DNA of 64,000 nt from Candidatus Flexifilum affinis. GTDB lineage: Bacteria > Chloroflexota > Anaerolineae > Aggregatilineales > Phototrophicaceae. Where the stretch lies: NCBI GenBank assembly GCA_016713325.1, contig JADJPJ010000011.1, positions 186,001 through 250,000 on the forward strand, written 5' to 3'. The position numbers were made by a program, and so were the translations under genes. Positions 17,611-26,333 of this stretch are shown here, piece after piece (position 1 is the first letter of the stretch; every line of letters begins with the position of its first letter). Under the pieces are notes generated by a model. That model made no database searches. It was not told the DNA's origin and worked only from the letters and a program-made list of their open reading frames with translations.

Positions 17611-17800
17611 GCGAGAAGCTCTGCAAATGGGGCATGAGTCTGCTCGCTCGTGCCCCCTCCCTCCGCGCCAGACCTGCAAGTTTTCCCCAGTGGTTTGCCT
17701 CTTGTGACCCTGCTCACCCAGTCAGAATTCGGACCGGTGGCCCATTCGGCATCCGGCCCTCAGCCTTACACTGGGCAGGACGAGTGAGAGGGAGCCTGTC

Positions 17801-18151
17801 ATGAAACTGCACAAAGCTGGTTTTGAGCACGCTCGGGCCTTGATCCGCGAGGGCAAGGTCAAGACAGCGGAAACCGACTGGAGCGAGAAGCAGCCAGATA
17901 CCGACAAGGACAATCGGTTTATCGAGAACCACGGGTTGGAAGCGTGGGGGCAGTGGCACATTGGCATCCGCACCGACGAGGATGAGGACAATAAAGGCCA
18001 CTACGCCTTTCCTGTTGGCGACCTTACCCGGGTCCACCGCAGCGGCGTGATAGCCGCCAAGCAGCGCGCCGCCCAGAATGGTTACGACGACATCGCGAAA
18101 GCCGCCGATGAGCTGCTGGAATTGATTGACAAACGTCGCGATGACCAATAG
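17801..18151 (+). CDS. Conserved unknown protein of 116 residues
   Basis: The ATG follows a GAGGGAGCC ribosome site. The protein is small, charged and soluble (HKAGFEHARALIREGKVKTAE, then NHGLEAWGQWHIGI, then a C-terminal helix YDDIAKAADELLELIDKRRDD). Similar short proteins occur widely without an assigned function. Bases 17611-17800 contain only a possible TACACT -10 element near 17767. Confidence 0.7.
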   Translation: MKLHKAGFEHARALIREGKVKTAETDWSEKQPDTDKDNRFIENHGLEAWGQWHIGIRTDEDEDNKGHYAFPVGDLTRVHRSGVIAAKQRAAQNGYDDIAKAADELLELIDKRRDDQ

Positions 18152-18373
18152 CGGGACGCCGCGACCAGATCCTTGCATCTGTCCGAGTCACCTCCGACAA
18201 GACCTGAAAGGCACCGCCTCTCGAATGGCGCCCCGGGACTCGGCGGCGCAGGCAAGCTTCAGGAACTGCTGACTGAACCTCTGACAGGCGATACTGGTAC
18301 TCACATCAGGCTGTAAATTGTAAGCCTTCGGATGATCGCGGGTCTGAACCTTCTGCCCCCAGGGAGATCACAG

Positions 18374-19432
18374 TTGCAGCGGCTTATTTCCCGTCTCGTC
18401 GTCATCAACGCGGTGATCTGCGCGATTTTCGGCATCCTGTTTGCTTTGCCGGTAAACAGACCTGAGATTGGGCTCATCATTGGGCTGCTGTTCGGAATCC
18501 TCAACGGCCTGCTCATCGAGTCTGTCTTCCGCCGCTGGAAGGGACGCTGGCTTTATCAGCGCCGGCTGTTGGTTCTCGTTCTGCTCGAAGTGGTACTTCT
18601 ACTTTTTCTCATATTTCCTGCCTACATCGCTTATCTGAGTCTGCGTCCCTCGCGCGTGCCCGTGGCCGCGCTGCCGACAGATCTGTTGGATAGCGCCGAA
18701 GACGTCCTACTGCAAACGCAGGATGGCACTTCGCTTTCCGGATGGTATCTCCCTTCCACGAATGGGGCCGCTATCCTCGCGCTGCACGGCTTTGGCGGCA
18801 ATCGCCTCGAGGTTCTGCCGCACGCGCGGCTCCTCAATCAGCAGGGCTATGGGGTTCTCCTCATGGATATGCGAGCGCATGGCGCGAGCGGGGGGGAGAT
18901 CTTTGCCGATGGCTGGAATGCTGTTGGTGATGCCCACGTCATGGTCGATTATCTTCGCGCACGCCCTCAAGTGAACCGTATTGGCGCGCTGGGGTTGTCC
19001 TCTGGAGCCATTTCCATCATCCATGCGGGTGCGGCGATCGACTCCATCGAAGCCTTTGTGGCCGAAGGGACGGGCGTGGCCGCTGTCGAGGACCTGCTCG
19101 ATCCGCTCATCCCGCATCCGGCGATTGCATGGCTGTTGGTGCCGGACTACTGGATGAGCTTTCGCTTCACTGCGCTGTACACCGGGCTGGCGCCCATGCC
19201 GCCGCTGCGAGAGCAGGTCGGCCACATTGCGCCCCGTCCGATCCTGCTCATTGCCGGCGCGGAGTCGATGTGGGAGCCGGAGCTTGCCGCCAAATATGCG
19301 CACAGCGCCGGCGCGTCGGCAGACGTGTGGGTGATCCCCAATGCCGGGCACATCGCCGGCATCTCCAGCGCCCCGGAGGAATATGCCGAGCGCGTGCTGG
19401 GCTTTTTTGGAGCAGCGCTGCTCACCCAATAG
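18374..19432 (+). CDS. Membrane-anchored alpha/beta hydrolase
   Basis: I chose the TTG at 18374 because an AGGGAG site lies seven bases before it. An ATG at 18332 in the same frame lacks one. Three N-terminal hydrophobic helices (to about residue 95) precede a hydrolase domain. Its features are LALHGFGGN (oxyanion loop), GLSSGA with the nucleophile Ser, ESMWEPE with a likely acid, and NAGHIAG with the catalytic His. It should cleave an ester or peptide bond near the membrane; the substrate is unknown. Confidence 0.85.
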   Translation: MQRLISRLVVINAVICAIFGILFALPVNRPEIGLIIGLLFGILNGLLIESVFRRWKGRWLYQRRLLVLVLLEVVLLLFLIFPAYIAYLSLRPSRVPVAALPTDLLDSAEDVLLQTQDGTSLSGWYLPSTNGAAILALHGFGGNRLEVLPHARLLNQQGYGVLLMDMRAHGASGGEIFADGWNAVGDAHVMVDYLRARPQVNRIGALGLSSGAISIIHAGAAIDSIEAFVAEGTGVAAVEDLLDPLIPHPAIAWLLVPDYWMSFRFTALYTGLAPMPPLREQVGHIAPRPILLIAGAESMWEPELAAKYAHSAGASADVWVIPNAGHIAGISSAPEEYAERVLGFFGAALLTQ

Positions 19433-19438
19433 CCGACT

Positions 19439-19621
19439 TCATCGACGTCGGCGGTTGGCTGCGATCATGACGATGGCCAGCACCATCACCACCAGGCCGA
19501 TCACCAGCCAGCGAGGGTCGCCGCTCATGAAGCTGCCCGGCAGAATGCCCACCCCGTGCTGCGACCAGATACCGCCGACGACGATCATCAGCCCGGCAAG
19601 TATGTTTATCGTGTTCTTCAT
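19439..19621 (-). CDS. Small two-helix membrane protein
   Basis: The 60-residue protein begins MKNTINILAGLMIVVGGIW with an AGAGAAG site upstream, and has a second helix (WLVIGLVVMVLAIVMIAAN) before a tail of Arg residues. A longer open frame to 19663 is likely not used. It is convergent with the hydrolase gene, seven bases away. No function is known. Confidence 0.6.
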   Translation of the reverse strand: MKNTINILAGLMIVVGGIWSQHGVGILPGSFMSGDPRWLVIGLVVMVLAIVMIAANRRRR

Positions 19622-19750
19622 CGTCTTCTCTTTCAGTGAGCGGAATCCCCGTCGCGAAAACACATCTTAGGGCGATGAGTCTGGACGGCCTGCATGAGGG
19701 TTTGCCATAATGGCAGATGAGCACTTGCGAATCATAAGGAGCGAGATCGA

Positions 19751-20230
19751 ATGTCACCTGTACCCCGTGAACCGCGACGCACCCGCCCTGACATTCCCAA
19801 GGAATATGGCATCCCAGAAGACGAGCGCGACATGCTCGAATGGTTCTGGGTGAGCGAACAGCTCCGGCTCGCCCGGCATTACTGGCTGGTCACCCTGTAC
19901 CCGGATGGACGGCCGCATACGGTGCCGTCATGGGGATCGTGGATAGACAACAAGCTGTACTTCAGCGGCGGCGACATGACTCGCCACGCCAAAAATCTGC
20001 TGACGAACCCGACACTGATCGCCCATCTCGAAAGCGGCGAGCACGCGGTGATCGTCTACGGCCGTGCCGAGCGCGCCAGCGATCTCCCGGCCGACCTGCT
20101 GAGCCGGATCGAGGCGGATTACACGGCGAAGTATGGCGCAGGGGAGGGGGCGCAGTTCGCGCTGGTGCCCGACAAGATCCTTGCCTGGACGAAGTACCCG
20201 GATACGCCCACCCGTTTCCTGTTCGACTGA
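19751..20230 (+). CDS. Pyridoxamine 5'-phosphate oxidase / F420-type split-barrel protein
   Basis: The 159-residue protein has the flavin split-barrel pattern YWLVTLYPDGRPHTVPSWGS, YFSGGDMTRHAKNLLTNPT and VIVYGRAERA. These are typical of FMN- or F420-binding members of the PPOX family. It is distinct from the member at 17035. A strong AAGGAG site precedes the ATG at 19751. It stands alone on its strand, and the substrate is unknown. Confidence 0.85.
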   Translation: MSPVPREPRRTRPDIPKEYGIPEDERDMLEWFWVSEQLRLARHYWLVTLYPDGRPHTVPSWGSWIDNKLYFSGGDMTRHAKNLLTNPTLIAHLESGEHAVIVYGRAERASDLPADLLSRIEADYTAKYGAGEGAQFALVPDKILAWTKYPDTPTRFLFD

Positions 20231-20330
20231 TCGTTCGTCTGGCAATCGCCTGAGCGCTGCTCTCAACCTGACGAATGGCCACTGCTCACCTGATGTTCAT
20301 CACTATTTCAATGCGCATGAACATTACATG

Positions 20331-20339
20331 TGGTATTAT
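20331..20339 (+). promoter_or_regulatory. Extended -10 promoter of the first 73-residue gene
   Basis: TGG followed by TATTAT (20334-20339) matches the TGn extended -10 form. It lies 40 bases before the ATG, with AAGGAGG at 20361 between. No clear -35 element is seen. Confidence 0.5.
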
Positions 20340-20373
20340 ATTCAGGATGCATCGTCGAAGAAGGAGGATGCCA

Positions 20374-20595
20374 ATGAACTGGTATGAGATGAAGTTGATC
20401 AACGAAGCACACCTCGATGAGATTCACGAAGTCGCGGAACTGGAACGTCTCGCGGATTCGGCGCGCGGTGACAAGCGTCTGTCCCTGGGCCTGGAGGATG
20501 TCCTCTCGGCGCGAGCGCTCGTGAAGCGGATTACCGCGGAACCGGCTGCGAAGCGACCGGCGCCGCGTTTGACGTTCCAAGCTGCCCGCCGCTGA
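20374..20595 (+). CDS. Small unknown protein, paralogue of the gene at 20769
   Basis: The 73-residue protein starts at an ATG with a strong AAGGAGG site. It aligns without gaps to the 73-residue product of 20769. Shared positions are Y4, M6, an AE..RLA block, a G-EDV block and R-APRL near the end, closing with Arg. It is a charged, mostly helical soluble protein. The family is unknown to me. It is followed by a strong terminator and has its own promoter, so it is a single-gene unit. Confidence 0.75.
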   Translation: MNWYEMKLINEAHLDEIHEVAELERLADSARGDKRLSLGLEDVLSARALVKRITAEPAAKRPAPRLTFQAARR

Positions 20596-20618
20596 TCGGA
20601 TAGCGGTTGCGACGAGCG

Positions 20619-20665
20619 GCCTTCTTCGAGTAACTGTCTGACGGTTACCCGGAGAAGGCTTTTTT
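20619..20665 (+). terminator. Rho-independent terminator between the two small paralogues
   Basis: GCCTTCTTCGAGTAAC pairs imperfectly with GTTACCCGGAGAAGGC and a run of six T residues follows. It separates the transcription of the two paralogous small genes. Confidence 0.8.
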
Positions 20666-20722
20666 GTTGCGGCCGCCCCAGGCTGACGCTGTGCAAACCT
20701 TACAACTTGAAGTGTGCACTCA

Positions 20723-20731
20723 TGCTATAAT
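20723..20731 (+). promoter_or_regulatory. Extended -10 promoter of the second 73-residue gene
   Basis: TGC directly followed by TATAAT (20726-20731) is a consensus extended -10 element. It lies 43 bases before the ATG at 20769, almost the same layout as its upstream paralogue. Confidence 0.6.
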
Positions 20732-20768
20732 GAAAGCAGTGCATCAAATATCTTTGAAGGATGACGTC

Positions 20769-20990
20769 ATGAGTTTGTATGTGATGCAATTTATGGTCAA
20801 AGCGCGCGTCGAACCGCTGTACGAGGCAGCGGAAACCTATCGTCTTGCCGAAGTTGCGCAGGGCAGAGGATTCGAGGCCGCAGGGATTGAGGATGTTCAG
20901 ACGGAACTCGAACTGGAACATTGGGAACACCTGCACGAGCCGTCGAGACGCAGCGCGCCGCGTCTGGTCCTGAAGAACGCGCATCGCTGA
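20769..20990 (+). CDS. Small unknown protein, paralogue of the gene at 20374
   Basis: The 73-residue protein begins MSLYVMQFMVKARVEP and ends SAPRLVLKNAHR. A GAAGGAT site precedes the ATG. It has the same length as the gene 395 bases upstream and aligns to it without gaps at roughly a quarter of its positions, so the pair arose by an old tandem duplication. Each copy has its own promoter, which suggests they are expressed under different conditions or at high level. The function is unknown. Confidence 0.75.
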   Translation: MSLYVMQFMVKARVEPLYEAAETYRLAEVAQGRGFEAAGIEDVQTELELEHWEHLHEPSRRSAPRLVLKNAHR

Positions 20991-21074
20991 AGGCGAACAC
21001 GCTCCACAAGCGTGCTCGATGATTTCGACAGGGCACTGCTAACCTGCTAAACTGAATCCTGTGCGCTTCACAGG

Positions 21075-23333
21075 ATGTTGACCACAGCAATGGCAGTGCC
21101 CGACTCTTCAGTTCCTCCGCCAGCGGCGAAATCGACGCTTCTCCTGCACCTTCTCGAAATTCTCCTGATTGGCCTCATCGCGATCTACGCGACCCGCTAC
21201 TACGCCAATCCGGATCCCACCATCATTCAAACCGGCAATGAGATTGAGTGGCTGACGATCGACATCAACCACTTCATGACTCGGCTGAACGAAACTGGGC
21301 GTATTCCCTGGTGGCTCCCTTATATGGGGCAGGGCCAGACCTCGATCGACAGCCCGGTCGCCTCGTTCTTCAATCCCTTCAATACGGTTCCCGTTCTGAT
21401 CTTTGGCCCGCAGCTCGGCGTGCGCTATATCGTCATCGTGCATGCCATCCTCGCCGGTATTGGCGGATGGGCGATTGGCAAAGTCATGGGGTTCAGCCTG
21501 CCGGCGCGCCTGCTTATTGGCGTCCTGATGCTCGCCAGGGGCAGCATGCCGAGCGTCGCAGGCGCCGGCTACTTCCAACTGGGTCTGACGCAGGCCTATC
21601 TGCCGTGGACGGTGGCGGCTGCTATCGCCGTGGCGCGCTACCGCCACAGTCGTGCCCCGGTGGTGCTGCTGGCGCTGACCACGGTTCTGCTCTACTTTGG
21701 CGGCGTGCTGTACTACTCGCTGCCTTCGGTGATTTTCACGGGTGCCCTGGCGCTCGCTTTTTCCCTACAGCGGGTGCGCCGCAGTCGCATCGGCGTTCGC
21801 CTCGATCTTGCGCTGATCCGGCGCTACGTTCTGGCACTGGTCATGGCCGGACTGCTGTCGGCGGTGACGACCCTTACGGTCGCGGCAAACTACAGTTTCA
21901 TCGAAGGGCACCCCGACGAAGACCCTGCCGCCGTGTACGAACCCGTCACCAACATCGTCACGCAGTTGTTCACAGCCGAGCGTCTCTACCCGGATCTGAC
22001 CTGGAGCGAGAATTACGATCTCTACACGGTTCCGCTCTGGCTGGTCATCGTGCTCTTCGTGGTTTTTCCGCCCTTTCTGCGTGACTTCTCCAGGCCCGCG
22101 CTCCCCGATCTGACGCGGCGCGTGCTCGTCGTCGCCTTGATTCTGGGGCTGTTCTTCCTGTTCTGGGGAAACGGCACCAACCCGATCATGCGCTGGGCGA
22201 ATGCCAATTTGCCATGGATCGGCCAGTGGCGGGTGCTGTCGCGGCTCCTGACTGTCGTTTCGCTGTGGCTGGCGGTGATCGTCGCCGTGCGCTTCGACAG
22301 CCTGTGGCGAGCCATTATGCTGGACGCACAGGGCAGGCTTACCCGTACGCCATTTTTCGCGGTGATTGGCGCGGCCATCGTCGGCATGGGCGTGCTGTCC
22401 GTGCCGGACCCGCTTGAAAACTACTCGCGTGCCATTCAGGTCCGGCGGGATGGCGGGGTCATCGACGAGTGCGTGGCCTGGCTGGACGAACGCTATCCTG
22501 AGCCCATTCAGGCGGTCCATGTGCGCGACTCGTATGTGCTGACGCCGTTCGTCCGGGAGGGCGTGCGCTTCAGCCATCGCAACATGAGCTTCATCCCGTC
22601 GGGCATGCCGCCGACGATTTACCCCTTTGACCTGCGCAACCACTATTCACGTTTCTTCATCGGGTGGGAAGTGGAAGATCGCGCCTATTGGCGAGAACGC
22701 GGCTACCGTTTGGTGCAGGGCAGCCCGGAATTTCGACCTGGCGTCCCGTGCCTGATGGAATATCGCGATGCGCTGCCGTACGCCTTCGCCATGCCGGTGA
22801 CGGCCGCCGTGACGCACGTTCCGCCCGAAGATCCGCTGCCCTCCGCCCAGACGCGCGGTCTGACGGCGAGCGACGTGATCGCCCTGCCACATGTGCAGCA
22901 TCACAACGACGTGGTCCGCCTGACCGTGCAGCCGCTTCCTGACGAGGCCGTGGTCGTGGTGGTGAGCGAACTGGCCTGGCGCGGATGGCATGTCACGATC
23001 AATGGCGGACCGGCAAAGCTCGAATCCTTCGGCCAGCTTCTGGGGGTGGTCCTGTCCTCCGGCGATCAGCCGGCGCAGATCGAGTTCCGCTACGATCCCC
23101 CTCTGCTCAAGATCGGCGCGATCGTCACCCTGGCGACTGCCGCCGTCACGGCGCTCTATCTCCTTCGTGCCGAGCGGCTTATCCCGCGGCGTCGAACCCC
23201 GCCTTACTGGAAGACGCTGGGTGCAGCCACGCCGGCGATTCCTTTCATCGAAGTGGAGGATGATGGACCTGCCAGACCGCGCGCCTTCACAACTGGCAAG
23301 GCGGTCCGGCGGCGCAAGCGCCCAACAGTCTGA
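21075..23333 (+). CDS. Large YfhO-like integral membrane protein
   Basis: The 752-residue protein has about twelve membrane helices in its first 450 residues, beginning LHLLEILLIGLIAIYATRYYA. A luminal loop follows the first helix with acidic residues (EIEWLTIDINHFMTRLN), as in GT-C glycosyltransferases. The outside C-terminal domain ends with LAWRGWHVTINGG, DQPAQIEFRYDPP and one last helix, a hallmark of YfhO-type proteins. Related proteins add sugars to envelope polymers from lipid-linked donors. A second ATG at 21090 is also possible. It converges on the lysine operon, 14 bases from lysU. Confidence 0.8.
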   Translation: MLTTAMAVPDSSVPPPAAKSTLLLHLLEILLIGLIAIYATRYYANPDPTIIQTGNEIEWLTIDINHFMTRLNETGRIPWWLPYMGQGQTSIDSPVASFFNPFNTVPVLIFGPQLGVRYIVIVHAILAGIGGWAIGKVMGFSLPARLLIGVLMLARGSMPSVAGAGYFQLGLTQAYLPWTVAAAIAVARYRHSRAPVVLLALTTVLLYFGGVLYYSLPSVIFTGALALAFSLQRVRRSRIGVRLDLALIRRYVLALVMAGLLSAVTTLTVAANYSFIEGHPDEDPAAVYEPVTNIVTQLFTAERLYPDLTWSENYDLYTVPLWLVIVLFVVFPPFLRDFSRPALPDLTRRVLVVALILGLFFLFWGNGTNPIMRWANANLPWIGQWRVLSRLLTVVSLWLAVIVAVRFDSLWRAIMLDAQGRLTRTPFFAVIGAAIVGMGVLSVPDPLENYSRAIQVRRDGGVIDECVAWLDERYPEPIQAVHVRDSYVLTPFVREGVRFSHRNMSFIPSGMPPTIYPFDLRNHYSRFFIGWEVEDRAYWRERGYRLVQGSPEFRPGVPCLMEYRDALPYAFAMPVTAAVTHVPPEDPLPSAQTRGLTASDVIALPHVQHHNDVVRLTVQPLPDEAVVVVVSELAWRGWHVTINGGPAKLESFGQLLGVVLSSGDQPAQIEFRYDPPLLKIGAIVTLATAAVTALYLLRAERLIPRRRTPPYWKTLGAATPAIPFIEVEDDGPARPRAFTTGKAVRRRKRPTV

Positions 23334-23347
23334 TCTGCTGCGGATGG

Positions 23348-23851
23348 TCAGGCGTCGGCGAAACGGGTTTTCAGCATTGCCACCAGACCGCCGGCTTCGA
23401 GAATCGCCTGCACCTGAGCAGGCAGCGGCGGCAGCGCATAGACCTGACCCGCGGCGGTGAGGGTGCCGGCGGCCGTGTCGATGGCGATCGTGTCGCCCGT
23501 TCGTACCCGCTCGAGCAGTCCGCTCAGAACCACCGGGCGAATCCCCTGGTTGATGCAGTTGCGAAAATACAGCCCTCCGAACGATTCGGCGATGATGAAG
23601 CGGATGCCGCAGGTCTTGAGGGCCGTCACCGCCTGTTCTCGGCTGCTGCCCATACCCCAGTTGCGCCCCGCGACAATCACATCGCCCGGGCGGGCGTTGG
23701 CGGCAAACGTCGGATCGAGATCTTCCAGCGCGTGCGCGGCGATCTCCTTCGGGTCCCGCAGGGTGTAGGTGTACTTGCCTGGGAAAATCACGTCGGTGTT
23801 GACATTGTCGCCGTATACCCATGCTCGGTGGCTGCTGATGTGTTCACTCAT
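23348..23851 (-). CDS. lysU: Homoaconitase / 3-isopropylmalate dehydratase small subunit
   Basis: The 167-residue protein has the LeuD fold pattern: [21 protein letters not shown] at the substrate-specificity loop, [13 protein letters not shown] at about 63-75 and [16 protein letters not shown] at about 89. With the large subunit it hydrates cis-homoaconitate to homoisocitrate in the alpha-aminoadipate route to lysine. It closes the nine-gene lysine operon and its ATG overlaps the end of the lysT reading frame by four bases. A role in leucine synthesis is possible by sequence, but the operon favours lysine. Confidence 0.9.
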   Translation of the reverse strand: MSEHISSHRAWVYGDNVNTDVIFPGKYTYTLRDPKEIAAHALEDLDPTFAANARPGDVIVAGRNWGMGSSREQAVTALKTCGIRFIIAESFGGLYFRNCINQGIRPVVLSGLLERVRTGDTIAIDTAAGTLTAAGQVYALPPLPAQVQAILEAGGLVAMLKTRFADA

Positions 23852-24051
23852 GGTAGATACTCTCCTGGGTGGACGATCGCGCCGGCGACGGCGGCCGCTG
23901 CGACGACGTAGGGATTGGCGAGATAGATCGGCGCGTCGGAGGTGCCCATGCGGCCGTTGAAATTACGGCTCCCGGAGATGATGCTGGTTTCGCCGGGCGC
24001 TGGAATGCCCATGTGGTTGCCCATGCACGGCCCTCAGCCCGGCGTGTTGAC
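23848..24051 (-). pseudogene. lysT: C-terminal part of lysT beyond two in-frame stops
   Basis: In the lysT frame, TAG (codon 351) is followed by VNTPG, then TGA (codon 357, 24034-24036), then [27 protein letters not shown] and [21 protein letters not shown] to a natural stop at 23848. That stop overlaps the lysU start as ATGA. The family consensus at the TGA is the cluster cysteine of PGCGPC. All 61 codons beyond are conserved, so selection has kept this part, or the stops are sequencing errors. Confidence 0.8.
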
Positions 24052-25104
24052 CTACGCGCCCGCGGCGATCAGATCGGCCAGGACGCCGGTGGCCAGCGCC
24101 CTCTGCAGGACCTCGCTGCTGGCCGGCAGGACAATCAGGCGGGCGCGCAGCTTGCGCCCCCTGACGACCGCCGCCGCCGCCGCCAAGTCTTCATAGCGGC
24201 CGCCGGTGCAGGTGCCAATGAATGCCTGATCGATGCGAGTGCCGGCCGCGGCCTCCAGCGGGACAACGTTGTCCGGCGAGCCGGGCAGCGCGACCAGCGG
24301 CTGAAGCGTCGACAGATCGATAGCGTGTTCCTGATCGTAGACCGCGTTGGCGTCGGGGAAGAGCGGTATGTAGTCGCGCGTTCGCTTGGAGTCCAGGGCC
24401 GCGAAGACGACATCGTCCGGCGGCAGATAGGCGTTCATCGCGCCGAACTCGGCCATCATGTTGGGCAGCACCGGGCGATCGTCCAGCGAGAGCGAAGCCA
24501 CTTCCTCACCAGCGAATTCGACGGAACGGTAAGCGCCGCCGGACACCGTCAGATCGCCGCACAGGCGCAGGGCGATGTCTTTAGCGGTGACGCCTGCGAG
24601 CAGGCGTCCGGTCAAAGTGACGCGCAAGGTCTCCGGCACGCGAATCCACAGCTCGCCGGTCGCCCACAGCGCCGCCATTTCGGTGCGGCCGACACCCATG
24701 CCGAACGCGCCCAGCCAGCCGAAGTGGGTGGTGTGACTGTCCGAACCGAAGATCGTCTCGCCCGGCAGAATGAGCGCTTCTTCGCTGATTACCTGGTGGC
24801 AGATGCCGCGCCCCACCTCGTAGAAGTGTCGGATGCTCTGTTCGCGCACCCATTGGCGGATTTCGGCATGGTTCTGGGCGTGCTGCGTGGTTGGCGCCGG
24901 CACGGCGTGGTCCAGGGTGATGGCGATGCGGTCAGGGTCGAACAGCCCTGGCGCGCCGGTCTCCTGAAAGATGCGGCGGATGGCCGCGGTATTGTCATGG
25001 CTGAAGACCAGATCGGGGCGGACGATCAGCACGTCGCCCGCGTGGGCGTCAGTTACCCCGGCCGCGCGGGCCAGGGCCTTTTCAGCAAATGTATAGCCTG
25101 TCAC
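24052..25104 (-). CDS. lysT: Homoaconitase large subunit, reading frame cut by an in-frame TAG
   Basis: The frame starts at a GTG with an AAGGAAG site. It encodes 350 residues of the aconitase-type large subunit with [29 protein letters not shown] and the first cluster cysteine in [13 protein letters not shown]. It stops at codon 351 (TAG, 24052-24054), just before the CxxC that supplies the other two iron-sulfur ligands. Read through, the frame is 418 codons long, the normal family size. A protein ending here would lack two cluster ligands and should be inactive. The reading frame otherwise shows no decay. Confidence 0.85.
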   Translation of the reverse strand: MTGYTFAEKALARAAGVTDAHAGDVLIVRPDLVFSHDNTAAIRRIFQETGAPGLFDPDRIAITLDHAVPAPTTQHAQNHAEIRQWVREQSIRHFYEVGRGICHQVISEEALILPGETIFGSDSHTTHFGWLGAFGMGVGRTEMAALWATGELWIRVPETLRVTLTGRLLAGVTAKDIALRLCGDLTVSGGAYRSVEFAGEEVASLSLDDRPVLPNMMAEFGAMNAYLPPDDVVFAALDSKRTRDYIPLFPDANAVYDQEHAIDLSTLQPLVALPGSPDNVVPLEAAAGTRIDQAFIGTCTGGRYEDLAAAAAVVRGRKLRARLIVLPASSEVLQRALATGVLADLIAAGA

Positions 25105-25122
25105 ATTGGGCTTCCTTGTTGG

Positions 25123-26262
25123 CTAAACAGCGGCGCTTGCCGCGCGCAGTAGATCGTCCACCTCCACCAGGCTGAGCGGCTGCACGTCGGCGCGTGACTT
25201 GATGTCGCGGGTGATCGCTCGAATCGTGTCGTCGTGCAGTTCCAGACCCAGCGCCCGCGCCCGATCGCGCACGGCGTTCCAGCCGGTCAGCCGGTGGCCG
25301 ATGGCCACCTCGCGGGTCACGCCGAAATCGTCCGGATTGATCACTTCGTAGGTGTTTGGATCGGCCAGCACCGCCTTGGCATGGATGCCGGCTTTGTGCA
25401 CGAAGGCGCTCGCCCCGGTGATGTAGTTGCTGAACGGGATCTCGATGCGGCAGTGATGGGCGATGAGCTGGTCGAGCTGCGCGAGCAGCCTCAGGTTGTA
25501 CTTGGTGACGTAGCTCCGCTTCAACGTGTACAGGCGCGCGATCAGACCGCCGAGTGGCGTGATGCCATTGCGCTCGCCGATGCCCAGGATGGTCGTGTCG
25601 ATGTGTGTCGCGCCGGCTTCCAGGGCGGCGCAGGCGTTGGCCACGGCGCACCCACTGTCGTTGTGACCGTGAAACTCGATATCCAGCCCGGTTAGGCGGA
25701 CGAGCTGCCCGACCAGCGCCCCGACCTGCGAGGGCAGGGCGATGCCCACGGTATCGGCCACGCCCAGTCGGTCGACCAGACCCGTGTCGGCGATGGCCAG
25801 GTAGACACGCAGCAGATCGGCCTCGCGGCTGCGGAAGCTGTCTTCGGTGCTGAAGCGCAGGATGACATTTGGCGCCTGTTGGCGAACGTAACTGAGGACG
25901 TCCAGCGCCATGTCGATGATCGCGCGGATATCCCGGCCGTGGCTGTGCTGCATCAACTGCGGCGAGGTGCCGATGACCAGATCGATGCCGTGCACGCCAG
26001 TCTCGATCGCTTCCAGCGCGTCCTGCCGGGTGCAGCGCACATGCGTCAGAATGCGGGCATTCAGTCCGGCCGCCACCACCGCGCGGATGTCGGCGGCGCT
26101 CTGCGGGGAGGCACAGGGGGAGGTCATCTCGATCATCTCGACGCCGAACTGGTCGAGCATCCCGGCGATCTCCAGCTTCTGGCTGGTGGTGAAGGTTGCC
26201 GTACTGAATTGTTCTCCCTCGCGCAGTGTCGATTCGATGATGCTGAACTGGTCAAAAGGCAT
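25123..26262 (-). CDS. Homocitrate synthase
   Basis: The 379-residue enzyme starts at the ATG at 26262, which has a GGGAG site; a longer frame to 26328 has none. It shows the DRE-TIM signature ESTLREGEQF at residue 10, EMTSPCASP, LGVADTVGIALPSQV and the metal-binding HGHNDSGCAVANA. The length matches the Thermus enzyme. It condenses 2-oxoglutarate and acetyl-CoA to homocitrate, the first committed step of the alpha-aminoadipate route. Placement between lysK and lysT supports homocitrate over isopropylmalate synthesis. Feedback inhibition by lysine is usual for the family but not visible here. Confidence 0.9.
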   Translation of the reverse strand: MPFDQFSIIESTLREGEQFSTATFTTSQKLEIAGMLDQFGVEMIEMTSPCASPQSAADIRAVVAAGLNARILTHVRCTRQDALEAIETGVHGIDLVIGTSPQLMQHSHGRDIRAIIDMALDVLSYVRQQAPNVILRFSTEDSFRSREADLLRVYLAIADTGLVDRLGVADTVGIALPSQVGALVGQLVRLTGLDIEFHGHNDSGCAVANACAALEAGATHIDTTILGIGERNGITPLGGLIARLYTLKRSYVTKYNLRLLAQLDQLIAHHCRIEIPFSNYITGASAFVHKAGIHAKAVLADPNTYEVINPDDFGVTREVAIGHRLTGWNAVRDRARALGLELHDDTIRAITRDIKSRADVQPLSLVEVDDLLRAASAAV

Positions 26263-26333
26263 GACGTCACTCCCTGGACAGCGAAAAAGCCATCCCTCGT
26301 CGGACGATGTCGATAGTGGGTCGTACAACGCGT

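Noticed and set aside
24034..24036. Selenocysteine reading of the lysT TGA as a firm call
   Set aside because: A TAG only six codons upstream also interrupts the frame and no clear hairpin follows the TGA. Sequencing error or mutation is simpler, so it is only listed as a possibility.
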